Shown here: one piece after another, positions 19,368-39,220 of the stretch | Layout of the letters: each line of letters opens with the position of its first letter | Position numbering within the stretch: the stretch's first letter is position 1 | Assembly: GCA_030248295.1 (NCBI GenBank) | Contig: JASANH010000661.1 | Location: 62,001-126,000, forward strand | Direction of reading: 5' to 3' | Length of the DNA stretch: 64,000 nucleotides | From: Mesodorylaimus sp. YZB2_4 | Lineage: Eukaryota; Nematoda; Enoplea; Dorylaimida; Dorylaimidae | Position numbers and translations under genes: made by a program | The notes under the pieces: model-generated | What the model was told of the DNA's origin: nothing | The model's database searches: none | The model's input: only the letters and a program-made list of their open reading frames with translations

Positions 19368-20114
19368 ATGGGTCACGCTTTACGAAAACCCGATCCTTAC
19401 AAGCCCGTCGCGGCTACTGAACATCAAACCACGAGTCAGTCGGCTGGTTCTTCATCGAAAGGACTTAAAAATAAGAAAAAACCACCACGTCCTCCAGCTA
19501 CGATGACAGTCTCTTGCGAAGCTTACGATGAACCACTCAACGCCGTCCCGCTGCGAAGTGAGGAAGACAGCGACTTTGCGCCAGATGCGGCCGTTATTGC
19601 TGTCGTGAGTGACGAGAGGACGAAAGAGATTTTACGATCTACTTGGAGCGATGATTTCGGAGTACTCTACGAATTAGGCACTGATATTTACAGCGAGATA
19701 TTTAGAGTGGCGCCAGATGTGAAGAAGTTATTCACAGCTTTGGATGGATACGATTTGGAAAAAGATCCGACGGCTTTGCGTCAATGCGCCGCATTCAGCA
19801 AACAAGCGCTGCGTTTTATACAAACCGTTTCGATGACTGTACAGAACAGTTCGCGTTTAAGTTCAATCGATAGTTATTTAAAAGATGTTGGTCGCCGACA
19901 TGTTCAATACAAACATAGAGGATTCGAACCTGGACACTGGCAAATATTTGAGACGGCAATGTGCAATGTGATGGAGGCTAGAGCACAACAAGCTACGCAA
20001 CTGACCGAAGAAGATCGAAAGATTTTGGCCAATGCTTATCGCCAACTTTCCCGCCATATAATAGCCGTCATGACTGCAGGGTTTCGGCAAGCTGAGAAAC
20101 AACAAAATCCTTGA
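19368..20114 (+). CDS. Globin with long N-terminal extension
   Basis: Single-exon 248-aa protein. Residues 84-240 form a globin fold: A-helix Trp at 93 (LRSTWSDDF), VAPDVKKLF with the CD1 Phe at 122, E-helix FSKQALRFIQTVS, and F-helix DVGRRH with the proximal F8 His at 178, followed by FEPGHWQIF. By alignment with cytoglobin and nematode globins the distal E7 position appears to be Gln146 rather than His. An ~80-residue N-terminal tail is Lys/Pro/Ser-rich and starts MGHALRKP; Gly2 is present but Arg6 is unfavourable for myristoylation. Extended globins of this sort are common in nematodes and often serve sensing, redox or electron-transfer roles rather than bulk O2 transport. The AATAAA at 20368 is about 250 nt downstream. 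Confidence 0.88.
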   Translation: MGHALRKPDPYKPVAATEHQTTSQSAGSSSKGLKNKKKPPRPPATMTVSCEAYDEPLNAVPLRSEEDSDFAPDAAVIAVVSDERTKEILRSTWSDDFGVLYELGTDIYSEIFRVAPDVKKLFTALDGYDLEKDPTALRQCAAFSKQALRFIQTVSMTVQNSSRLSSIDSYLKDVGRRHVQYKHRGFEPGHWQIFETAMCNVMEARAQQATQLTEEDRKILANAYRQLSRHIIAVMTAGFRQAEKQQNP

Positions 20115-20367
20115 GTACACGCTTTCAGAATTTTCAAAAGTCAAAAATTTAAATGTACGTGCTATCCTAAGCTTCTTATAACATTTTGACGCTTGCTTGT
20201 CGAGTGTGCGCACACCAAAAAAAGTAGCGTTCCACAAATCGTGATCTTTACGCACACGACTTGCAATCGGTCCGTGTTGCCCATGATGAAGGAATTCCCT
20301 CAAAAGGAACTACTGTAGGCATAATTCTAATTTCCGTGCGTGTTTGTACAAGCATCATGGGTTCGAA

Positions 20368-20378
20368 AATAAAATAAA
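20368..20378 (+). terminator. Candidate overlapping polyadenylation signals of the globin gene
   Basis: Two overlapping AATAAA hexamers follow the globin stop codon by about 250 nt. Confidence 0.5.
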
Positions 20379-22950
20379 GACAGTCTAGTCTGGTTTGCTA
20401 ATTGACTCCTATTCATTCATCTAGCTCATAAAGTAAAGCCTGAATCGATCATGCACACCAAAAACCTTTCTATCAGACAAACTCGACAACTAGAGGAAAA
20501 GTTGCTAGTCTTCTATATTTTTCTTGCTACAAGGATGATCGATTTTTATATTAGACCATAAGTTCCAGAAATCCCTTACGCAAGAGACTACCACAGTTTG
20601 TCTCAATTGCTTCATAAAAACCTTGCTAGACGCAATAATTTTAGGCGTGTTCAATCATGGGCTTGAAAAGTGCGTGACAGAAGGTCGGGTATATGTGCCG
20701 GCAGGAGATAAAGGGAAGAGTTTCAGTGTTCTATGAGTCCTGTTGGTTTTTTTCGGTATGTTCCCAACATTATATGCAGTAAGCAAGTACAACATGAATC
20801 CTCGTGTCGAATCACACTGCCCGTTGATTGTCCTGAGGACATCTTGTACTTTTCTTTTCATGTTTTGAAAAAGCAGCCTAAAGAGGTCTCAGGGCTAATC
20901 ATGTCTGTCGCTGTCCGAGAGAGCAGGAACTAGTCATACCTGATCGTCCTCTAGTATTGGCCAATGATTAAAACTAGCGGGCACAGAACACTTGGGATCT
21001 GGTGTCTCTGAGAGATGTATCAGATCAATTTGATCTTGTAAATCTACCTCGAGAATTCAAGAGGAAGTAAGGCTGTCTTGGCGATGATAAAGCAAAGGGC
21101 TCACGAGTTCTTTGGTCGATTCTACGGACAAGTGCTAGTCTCTGAGGACATTCACCTTTTCTGAATAACGTCCAATCCGTTGGGAAGTTTTGACCTTTGG
21201 TAAAGAGCTATAAAACCTTTTTGTCACCACACGCTTGGTTGAGCATGTTGTGGTGGGGATCTGTTTATCACGTCACTCTGGGTGGCTCACAAACATGCTT
21301 GCTCACCTGCTGAAAATTAATCAGTTGGAAATCACCAACCATTGAAAAACACACGTAGGTATCCCATCCCACACTTCAGAATCATGACATTTACACCTGG
21401 TAAACATCCTCTACGACTTCGAGAAAGTAAACCATGTGCCATCAAAGGGAAGGTGTAACCTTTATACGCATGAAACTAAAGCTGCTTTTGCTCTTGTCCA
21501 AGTGAGAAGCAAGAATTTAACGGGTATATTGGGTTGCATACTGCAAAATTGTAACAGAAAGAAGATCCATAACTGTTAGGTACACAGAAAAACTTGTACC
21601 TGAAGAGGGGATCGAAGTCGCGTCTCTTTGATCACCTATTCAGCGTGCTGGCACTTTGTGCCATCAAAACTCTCGGCACTGCAGCATTGCGCATGCAAAA
21701 ACAATATCTGAAAACTGGCCTTCGACAGTTTTTGAACACAAAATTTTGAATTCCGCGCGCATTGTGTAAAGCCTCTATAAAATGTATGCAATGGCTTTTT
21801 GACGGCTAACTTACGACAAGTTGTCAAGAAAATGACACATTGATAAACTCGAGGAAAATTGAGAACTTGCAACTTGCACTGGATAATTGTGCTTTATCCA
21901 CTGCAAGAATTTTAACTGTTTCTTCAGTATCCAGAGATCATCCGCACAGCAAATACAGCGGACACTTGAAACTTGAGGTGTCAAAATCAAGAGTTGACGA
22001 CTGTTGACCTTATACATAGTTAGGAGCGAAAAACCTGCGTTAGCTTTGACAATTCACAGTAGTCACCTCGCCTATTTTCATGGAGTAGAGTCAAAAAGTC
22101 AGGTTTAAAAGTTCGCAAGCCTTCAGGCCCGTTAGATCGAGATTCCACCATCGAAAAATTTATATGCGTGTCTAGAGCCTAGGTCTAGAGCATGGCCATG
22201 GTCTAGAGGGTGCCGTACATTCCTATTCGCGGGACAACATGGATGCATCGGTGGCTATCAGCCATGGAATCTTCCGTGAAGACCCCACAATTATGTCATT
22301 CTCTCATGCACCTTACGCAGGGTCGGGAGAGACAGAATCGTAGACGTCCTCATACGCTATTCGAGATGGATAATTTCATATGTCCTGCCTCAGTTAGTTC
22401 AACAGTCTAATATAGCGGTAAGGTAGACGTGTAATTTTAAAATTGGCGCCTTGGGACCATTCCAAATTGGAGTACGATTTGAGGTAATTGCAAGTGCGTG
22501 CCGCTGTCTAGCAGACAATAGCTCTGACAAATGTGGCATGCACCCGAGAAAAGTGAAAACACCTTAGCTTCCAGGGCCGATGTCACTGCCAAGAAAGATA
22601 AATTTTTTGGACCGGAAATAAAATTGATTACCTAATTTTTTCAGTTTTAACCCGCGGATAACTTGATAACTAACGTCTTTCTCGATACAGTATATTTCCT
22701 TGTTTTCTTTTTCAGTTTCCAATATAAAATTGCGCAACACTTTTTTGGACTATACAGACTAGTAGGAAACCCTATCGACAAAAGCAACGATTTTCGTTCA
22801 GACATTGGTAAGTTACTCTGTGTGTTTGGGCTCGGCAAGAAGATTCTCTGGCTGACTCCTTGAACACTGAATTTTTCAGCGTTCTGTTAAATAGGCCTAT
22901 ATCCTAACTCTAGGCCTAATGATTATCACTTTTAGAAACAAGAAACGAAT
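20379..22950. other. Intergenic, no gene recognised
   Basis: About 2.6 kb of moderate composition. No domain-bearing frame, RNA gene or clear repeat was recognised. A TTTTCTTTTTCAG acceptor-like site near 22,700-22,715 could belong to a 5' UTR exon of the DDX3 gene. Confidence 0.4.
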
Positions 22951-26820
<3,870 letters not shown>

Positions 26821-29400
26821 TCATTCGAAATGAAATAGGTACGATTCAGGCGCCTCCGATCATCCAAGATAGCGTATGCTATTTTTCGGTGAACTATACT
26901 ATATATACTTATGTGTTTTTTGTGCAGTCGTCGTCCACTGCCTGGGCTTTTTTCAGTTACAACTTTCTTGATCAGGATCTTGTGGGAGGGTTAGCAAGGA
27001 TAACTGGAGCTTTGGTTTTTGGTTCGAGAATGGTTTTTCGATGTGCGTGGAACTGTGAATGCGGGATCACGCGCGGTAGTTATTGACATGTGTTTGCTGT
27101 AGTTCCGTGGCTGGTTATGTAATTTTGTTGTGGACACACAATTACGTTTATTCACTAGACGTTATGATAACAGAGACTGTTTATGTGCAGCAGTGCAAGT
27201 GCAGTTGCTGTGAGTCTTTTGATTGTTCTTGTTGAACTGATTTGATATCGGAGCGCTTGTTTCGTCTGTTTCAGAGAGTGGGAGAGATGAGGCGGGATAG
27301 AGTTTGTTGAGGAGTGTTTGGACGACGATTGCATTTCTTGTTGGTATAATAAAATGAGGCATGAAAGAGCTCGCTTCCCACCCGCTTTCCTGCCAGGGAG
27401 GGGTACAGACTGCACTGAGGTTGAGACAAAGACTAGTGGCATGGTTGTCTGTTCCTCCGAATGCATTGGTCTCTTGGCAGCACGCAACTGTGGGGCTGGA
27501 TGGTTTTGCCTCGCTGGGTCTGTTGGACGAGATAGCCATAGACCAAGGCTATGGTCTGACAATAGTCAGAGTCGAGGTTGCTTCTAGGGAGGAAAAGGCA
27601 GTGATCGATGAAGAGTTTTGGCGTACCCAAGATAAATCTAGGATGCCTAGGCGCCTTGCATCTTGATCAACTGATTGAATCAATTGAACGGGCGGTGCAG
27701 GCTGCTACAAAGTACATAGTTGCCCGGTTTAGAACTTTTGTACAAAATGTACAGAGCCGTCCATTTTTCTGATTATACATAACTGTATGGTCAATTTTTC
27801 TCACTCTGCGTTTGCTTTGTTCAAAATAAAGTTTCATCGGGGCACAATTTTATTAGCACTAGACTGTGGAGACTCGTGTTTTCTAAGCATAGGGTGAAAA
27901 TGCGCGTGGAGTATGCATGTCCTGGAATACCGTCCCTTTCTTATCCCACGAAATACTGTAAAACGGAAATATTCGTATCGGAAAAAGTTCGCGGTTTTTG
28001 CGGTTGCGATTCACATGCGAAATTTTTCCGTCGAGAAACAGCCAGTACTTTTTCAAATTTCCACGAAAAGCATAAGCTGATGGAGCCTGCGCATTATTCC
28101 ACATAATACCCACTATGGCCTTGCCTCCAACAAATGCTCGATCTGCGGTGACAAGTGAGGCACGCAAAATGGTGGGGACAATGGAAGTGCAATAGTTGCT
28201 TGTAATTTTGTGAAAGATCAGTTTGCAGGAAGATGAGAAAAGCTTTATAGTAAGCACTGATTTGAAGTAAGGACACTGTACTGACACATATGTAAAGATT
28301 AGGGTGCACGGCATTTGGGTGCAAGGACCTCTGAGCGCATCAAAAAGGATGAGTTACGATACAGAGTCGTTGTACATGGCGAAGCCCAATGAAGCACGTC
28401 AGTCTAAGAATTGAAACTGTATGTCTGTTTAATGCCTGGCTGGGAAGGGGGCAAGTGATAAGATTTAGGTGCACCAGACAGCGGTCCTTTTATGGTAAGG
28501 CTAATGTTTGAAATGTTTTCATCGCTTGTGCAATTCAAGGCGCCAGCCAGATGAGAGACCCATGCACCCTGGGCTATTGCACCGAGGCCGTATGCGCTCA
28601 CAATCAGACGTCCTACGCCTAGGTGTCTGTCCACGAACCTATGAGACCGCGAAAATTTTTTTCCGCGAGAATGCCGGATCCTAGGGATCCGAGAAATATT
28701 TCCGACGCGGACTTATTCCATTTTACAGTGCGAAAATGGCCCCACATGGATAACATGCGGGCACGAAATCCCACATGTCCGGCATATGAGATGACACATA
28801 ATGGGCTGCGGTATGTGTATGTTGTATACTTTCTGCAGCCTTGCTTGCTAGGAACATGTTCGCGGGGTCCTGGCACCGGGGCGTGCTTACCCGCTGGCAC
28901 AACCCGGGGTGGTAATTAATAGCAAGAAAAAAATTATTTTAAAAAATAGCTCACATGGTGAGTGGTCAACGAACATGAGATTTGGGGGAGGCGATATTGT
29001 ACATGGGTCCAGGCCAGGTTGGCCCCATGATCGGATTTTCAATTTTCGAATCTGGGACACTGATCTCGCTCTTCTCTCTTTCCTGCAATTCCAATCAGCC
29101 GAAGCGCACTGCCGGGGCAGACATGGCATACAACAAAAAATAGATAGATCTACTGCTTCTACAGTTCCACATCTATCCATCGTCTGCTACCAATTTAAAC
29201 ATGTCCTGTATGTAAGAAGAATTTTTCTCGCCAGAGAATTCCCACATCTTTTCTGTGCGGAGAGCGTGGCAGAGAAGTGGCTAGCGGGTCATGCCGAGTT
29301 GATTAATTCGGGACTAGGTGAAATAACAAATGTCATTGGAACAGAAAAAGAAGGAAAAAAAAAAAAAGCACCAAAAAAAACCCCAAAAAAAGGAAAAAAG
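26821..29400. other. DDX3 3' flank and intergenic region
   Basis: AATAAA hexamers at 27348-27353 and 27825-27830 are candidate DDX3 polyadenylation sites. A perfect 17-bp palindrome, CGGATCC-TAG-GGATCCG, lies at 28675-28691. No coding exon was recognised. The 175-codon plus-strand frame ending near 29,436 is an antisense frame whose tail is low-complexity Lys/Pro. Confidence 0.45.
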
Positions 29401-29421
29401 CCCCCCCCCCCCCCCCCCCCC
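29340..29421. repeat. A-rich tract followed by 21-nt poly-C
   Basis: An A-rich stretch (29340-29400) abuts an unbroken C run (29401-29421). The run truncates the frame of the overlapping minus-strand receptor into a Gly/Phe tail. Homopolymer length is error-prone, so the boundary is uncertain. Confidence 0.85.
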
Positions 29422-30405
29422 TGCAGAGATCTTTGACCAGAAGAAGAGACCACGCATGAATACAATGCTTCGTAGCTGCTTCCTCAAATGGGCGTTGCGA
29501 GTGAAGGAGAGAACTGGATGAGCCAGGGCGTATCCGAGTTTGTAGACGCTGGCTACTTGTGACAGAAGCCATGGTAATTCTGGGGTTGTACTGACGCCAG
29601 CGTTGTTGAGAATAAGTATGAGAGCAGTGGGGATATAGCACACTGTGTGCAGGATTACTGTAGGTGCGATGGTGGAATAGAATTGCACACATTGGTTCAG
29701 CTGAAACCGTTGAGCCAACGTGAATTGAGACCGATTTATTGCCGAACTTTTCAACTTTTTTTTATCGTATGCGTAGAGAACTAGGATCAAAATGACGCTT
29801 AGCACTTCCAGGCTTCCGTCAACTGCGAGTATTCTAAGCGAATAGTGATCGCCACTTCCCGAAAACGCGCTATCACACATAGGGATCACACGAGTAGGAT
29901 CGATCATTGATAATTGAAATGTACAGACTGCCAATGTGGCTGCCCAAATGGCCACGATCACAAGGATGGCCAACCAAGGTTTGGCATTTGGTCTGTCGTA
30001 GGTACGGTATGCGATCGAGCAGTACAGACGCTCCCAACTGATCCCGGTCAACGAGTAGACTATGTTTACCCAGGGAATAAGATAGGACATATCCCGGACT
30101 GCATGCGCACGCACTGGTCACCAAGTGGCATGGTGGTGCAGTTAAGAAGATGACATATTTCACAGCTAGACTGAACCCGTAGATGCCTAGGTTAGCCGAC
30201 AGATGGGCAAAGAGATAACGGAGATTAGTCGGATACACCTTGGCGCGCAAGGATGCCCAGACCAAAAGGAGATTGGGCACCAGCGATAGACTACCGAGTA
30301 AGGCGCCTCCCACTAGTAGTGGTACAAAAACAGCTTGATCGGTGATACTTCGTGCTATGGCACATAGGTGTGGTTTGCTTCAGTGGTCTCGTTCGTCGAC
30401 TCCAT
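29422..30405 (-). pseudogene. Sra/Srab-like chemoreceptor GPCR, frameshifted
   Basis: The minus strand encodes a seven-TM receptor in three frames. An N-terminus begins at 30405 with two N-glycosylation sites (NET, NHT). TM1-TM2 follow (VPLLVGGALLGSLSL, NLRYLFAHLSANLGIYGF, a Cys near TM3). Then TM3-TM7 (IPWVNIVYSLTGISWERLY, ILVIVAIWAATLAV, an IDPT outer loop with Cys, LAQRFQLNQCVQFYS, VILHTVCYIPTALILI, LAHPVLSFTRNAHLRKQLR). The TGISxERL element and the QRFQLxxxVxxxxxxxP element before TM6 resemble nematode Sra/Srab receptors. Reading frame changes near 30,365 and near 30,115, and no GT...AG intron of usable length and phase repairs the second. The C-terminus runs into a poly-G tract on this strand. 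Either a recent pseudogene or homopolymer/indel errors in the sequence. Confidence 0.65.
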
Positions 30406-30804
30406 GAACACACGATTTCCAATGTAGTAGAGCATAATGATAGGTGCCCTACTCGCAGAGAGGTCTGACACTTTCTTCTCTGCTCGTCCGAGTAGAATAT
30501 GCCCCAAGATTTGCTGGGCGTATCATTGGCGGTGTGAAAAGATTAATCAGTTGCCTTTCTTAGCCGCCTCTTTATCTCCGTCATTAGGCTTATGGGAGAG
30601 TCTGGGCTGACACAAAAGTGCTGTAATGACGAGCGTACCTTAATTGCGAATTTGTTGATTAAATATTGCGTTGATTAGGAATTTATTTTGACAAAAAAAT
30701 TGATTTTACTTTGACATTTTGCATTTTCTCTATCGTCGAAGAATTTACACTTCACAGTTCAGAAAATGTCCTTTGACTGCTGCAGAATAGATCGACTGAA
30801 TCGA

Positions 30805-32043
30805 TCACATATTCATATCGCTTCGTCTGCTCAACACTTCTATGACTAATACGACGCATGCTATGCCTACACCATACGCAAAGAAGTAGAAGATATAGAT
30901 GAGGTGGAAGAGTGCAGTTGGCTTGTGTGGTTCGGGTTCTTTGAAACAGGACTCTTCATCGTATCGATAATAATAATCACGTCTGGCAATTTCATAGACC
31001 AGATATCGCATACCTTCTCGCATAACACGTTGAAACAATTCCTTATGTGGGAAGTCATTTCTCATGACCATACTTTCCCAAGGCCCCACCAAACTTCGAT
31101 CTCTTATAAACTCAATAGAACACGTGGCGAATGCCCTTTTATAAGCGGCGAATGTCAGAGAAGTCATCGGCGATACTAATTCACGATGGTTTCTCAACGC
31201 AGCGGGAAGATCGTCTTCGCTGATGTAATACAAAGGTGGATTATCAGTCATGGCTTCCCGCATGAGAACGTGACCAGGAATTGAGGAATTAAGGATCCGA
31301 ATGAAATACAAGCTGTTCAATGGATACTGCGCGTAAAGCCGTCTTTTACCCTCCGCCACCAACTTAGCTAAAGAGGCCGAGTCCGTAAAAGGGATGACGC
31401 TGGGCCCGGGACACAGGAATGAGACCAGGACACTGGAATAGAGTGTCTGCATCAGAAGTAGGAATACTGCAACAAAAACAATCAGAACATTCATCGCCAC
31501 CTTGAACCCATTCCATTCCACGCTGACCCCATTTTGCTTAAGGGCAAAGGCGAACAATTCAAAGGCCACTTTAAGAAAGCGTGCAGGTGTCAGCTGAGAC
31601 AGCGTAATAATGCTCACTACGGCCACAAAAACAGCTAGCAGACAGAGCCAGACATTGATGGGAAATGGACGAAGTATGGGCATATCCTTGACGGTCTTCC
31701 TGGGTGCTCTGTTTGCGAACCCGATTTCTAGAAAGTTCAGTGGAGGCAGATACGTGTACTTCGCCCATCGGTTGGGTGTTGCGGCTAGGAAAGTCAATGT
31801 GAAGTCAGCAGTGCCATTTGAAATTGACTCCTCCAACTCATCGTAGGTATTAGTCCACAAAATGTTGTACTGGAATCCTAGAGCCTTTGAGAGTAGCACC
31901 AGCGCTTCGACACTTAACCCGGGTTTCTGACAATCTTTGGTCTTCCGGGCTCCGTTCTCAACTGCGCACTGTTGAAGCCATTGCGAAACTTTGGTCAATG
32001 CTGCTACAGTAAAAGTGTGGATAGAGAGAGAAGTAGCATTCAT
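30805..32043 (-). CDS. Ionotropic receptor (IR-type), second copy
   Basis: Uninterrupted 412-aa frame from ATG at 32043 to TGA at 30805. S1 lobe: GLSVEALVLLSKALGFQYN and NGTADFTLTFLAAT. TM1: INVWLCLLAVFVAVVSIITL. TM3: VFLLLMQTLYSSVLVSFLCP. S2 lobe: PFTDSASLAKLVAEGKR. TM4: IYIFYFFAYGVGIACVVLVI. It is a full-length paralogue of the IR at 11,889-13,181, on the opposite strand about 18 kb away, and is likewise intronless with no amino-terminal domain. Expected role: a ligand-gated cation channel subunit in sensory cells; ligand unknown. The start is supported by the shared position of the S1 lobe in both copies. Confidence 0.82.
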   Translation of the reverse strand: MNATSLSIHTFTVAALTKVSQWLQQCAVENGARKTKDCQKPGLSVEALVLLSKALGFQYNILWTNTYDELEESISNGTADFTLTFLAATPNRWAKYTYLPPLNFLEIGFANRAPRKTVKDMPILRPFPINVWLCLLAVFVAVVSIITLSQLTPARFLKVAFELFAFALKQNGVSVEWNGFKVAMNVLIVFVAVFLLLMQTLYSSVLVSFLCPGPSVIPFTDSASLAKLVAEGKRRLYAQYPLNSLYFIRILNSSIPGHVLMREAMTDNPPLYYISEDDLPAALRNHRELVSPMTSLTFAAYKRAFATCSIEFIRDRSLVGPWESMVMRNDFPHKELFQRVMREGMRYLVYEIARRDYYYRYDEESCFKEPEPHKPTALFHLIYIFYFFAYGVGIACVVLVIEVLSRRSDMNM

Positions 32044-32965
32044 TTTGAGATCGCCCTAGGTACAGTATCACAAAATCTGCTCTACCAGTTCTGAGACCCG
32101 TAAGCGGGATCTTGGCGAAAATAATTTGAAATAGTATATTTCCGTAAAAAAAACTTCAGCGTTTTTTACCAATATAATCCATTTATAGAATTAACTCACC
32201 AGAAACTGACACCGACAGCCCTGCTCGTAATTCTGACGAAGATAACAAGCAATTTCCGATCTCCTCGGTATGCCCCCCCCCCACGCCAAAAAGTTATAAC
32301 TGAACAAATGAAGAAATTTGAGAAATAATTGATTATCTCAGGAGCAGATTTTCTCACGTACACCTTTATCTTTGTCTCACATGACACTCGGGTTAAGAAA
32401 TGTTCGTCTCGCTGGTACTGGTCAAACATTTCAATGAATGATATATGAATCTTTTTACTGTTTGGAGAATCGTATTAGAAACAGACGTGGGAGGCGTCCG
32501 TTTTCCTTTCTTTTCTACCCCTTTGAAACTGCATCTTTGTTTCGTGTATTCGCGCACAATCGGTAGATGACGCAAGCGCTCAACATTGCTTGCAGATATT
32601 TTTAACGTTGGTAATGAAAAACCGATTTCGTGAGATTCACCGCAGGAGAGGAACTTTGGGACAGGATTTGCGTTTGTCCCCAAACCGGAATCCGGCACAA
32701 AACCCGAAAACCGACTGTGTCTCAAGTTCAAGGAATTAGTCTACTTCTGCATGAGCCCGTTCAAAACACGCGCTCCTCGCTGACGTAAGGTAGCTAATTG
32801 CGGATGAATGACCGAAATCGATGCCTCGCAGTCTAGATAATCTCCTTGTCGAGTGGTGGAGACTAATGGACTGTGTCCTGCAGTTCGACAGAAACAAATA
32901 TTGAAGTGTCGTCTCTCTAAGCTACCAGTAAAGTGGGATTGGGGCCACGATAGTTCGTCGCGCCT

Positions 32966-33302
32966 ATACCCGCACTGCGAGATAGCTCAGCTCGTTCCAG
33001 GTTCAATCCCCGGTGGTCGAGGTCGGTTTGCGAACCACAAACCCTCGCTGACCTTGCACACCAGGCTGTGGGTGACTCAGCCGGCACCGTCGAGGTGCTC
33101 TGAGTGGAGGTGAAAGCCAAACGAGTAGGGTTCACAAGCCCACCCGCCATCGTCCGAGGAAGTCGGTGTGCAGTCTAGGATGCCCACGTGTGAAGGTGCC
33201 ACTAATGGAGACACGCAGAGGGACGCTGCTGTGTGTGTTGGTCCCCTCACGGCCTTGCTTACAAGGTTTGACTGATGTCCAGCTATAGAAAAAAAACGAG
33301 CC
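32966..33302 (+). repeat. SINE-like element with tRNA-like head and A-rich end
   Basis: TAGCTCAG (32983-32990) resembles an A box and GGTTCAATCCC (33000-33010) a B box, but they are closer together than in a tRNA. A GC-richer body of about 280 bp follows and ends at an A8 run (33291-33298). This order (Pol III head, unrelated body, A-rich end) is that of a SINE; the close boxes suggest an internal deletion in the head. Confidence 0.5.
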
Positions 33303-33527
33303 GTGCACAAAATATGAAAAAGGTAGGAATAGATCGATCCTCTGGACTAAATTGCAGACCAGAATTTGATGGCGAGCTGGCACCAGGGAATTAACATAGC
33401 ACTGATTTTCTTCTCTGATTTCTTTGCAACGAAGTTGATTGAAAAATCGCCATTGTCATCAGTTTTCTTCCAGACTTGATATGCATGATATGCAATCGTA
33501 AGAATCGCTGAGCTCGCGGTCTGGAGT

Positions 33528-33542
33528 GGGGGGGGGGGGGGG
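33528..33542 (+). repeat. Poly-G tract
   Basis: Fifteen consecutive G residues in intergenic DNA; simple-sequence tract. Confidence 0.9.
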
Positions 33543-34449
33543 CGTTTGCTTACACAACAGGTCCGCTTACGGGCGAGTGTTCGACTCGCGGTCTGGTAAA
33601 TCATTTCGTGCACAATGTGCCCCTTCCCCCTCGATCGAGCGCGAATACCCACGTTTATGATGCGCTAAAACATGAAGATGGACATGAAAGCATCCATGAA
33701 TAGCTCATGCGTTTGCTTCTTTTGACTTGGCAAATACAGTACAGCATGACAGGATAGAAATTCAAATCTTCCGTTGTGCGAGGCATGGGTCTAGACTATT
33801 CTCCCGCCTTCCAGTACATCTCTGCTGTTTCGTGCTCTTGTGCAATCAAGTTTTTAACTCGCATACGTGCGACTCATTGCGCCATCTTGTGCAACACATT
33901 TTTTCGTGCTAGAACGACAAGGCCGCACTAAAACGTTTAGGGCAGACACAGAAGTTTGCTTATCGTCATTTTTCTAGTGTTTGCTCAAGACAGGTTTGAT
34001 AAGCTTGCGAGATATAAGATGCCTATGTCTGAATGCATAATTTCACTCCTAGATTTTGCTAGCGGAAACGGTGTATAACGATAGTTTGTTGTTTCGCGTT
34101 GGCGGCAGTCCTCTTGGAGTACGTTTCAGGTGCATCTTAGAGAGCATGTGATAAGCACGCCATTTTTGTGTGTAGGGGCTGGATTCATTTTGGAATTCCC
34201 ACAATCCAATTTTACCTCCGTGTTTTGAACATACACTGCTTCTCTGGACTCCATGTGGCCTATTTTGGATCACTTTACCGTTCGAAATTTTCATATTGTG
34301 CGGAGCGTGGAGAAAAGTTAAAACTGATCGCGAGGGGAATGTTACTGGTGCGAATAAATGTCGAAGACGGCTGTGAATAGGTGCTCGTTTGGTAAGCTCT
34401 CCTTTTTACAAGTTTCGGTGACTAACCATATTCCGGACCACTGTTTCAG

Positions 34450-39220
<4,771 letters not shown>

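Larger units (their letters stand above)
32044..34449. other. Intergenic, repeat-bearing
   Basis: Contains a C run (32273-32282), a SINE-like unit (about 32966-33302) and a G run (33528-33542). No coding exon was recognised with confidence, although the first exon of the ABCC gene may lie between 34,300 and 34,440. Confidence 0.4.

Noticed and set aside
28909-29436. 175-codon plus-strand frame ending in Lys/Pro repeats
   Set aside because: The tail is the translation of A-rich and C-rich tracts and the rest has no recognisable domain; it overlaps the minus-strand receptor.
30080-30180. 65-nt intron repairing the chemoreceptor frame
   Set aside because: A GT...AG pair of that length exists but joins the wrong reading frame, so a frameshift is the simpler reading.
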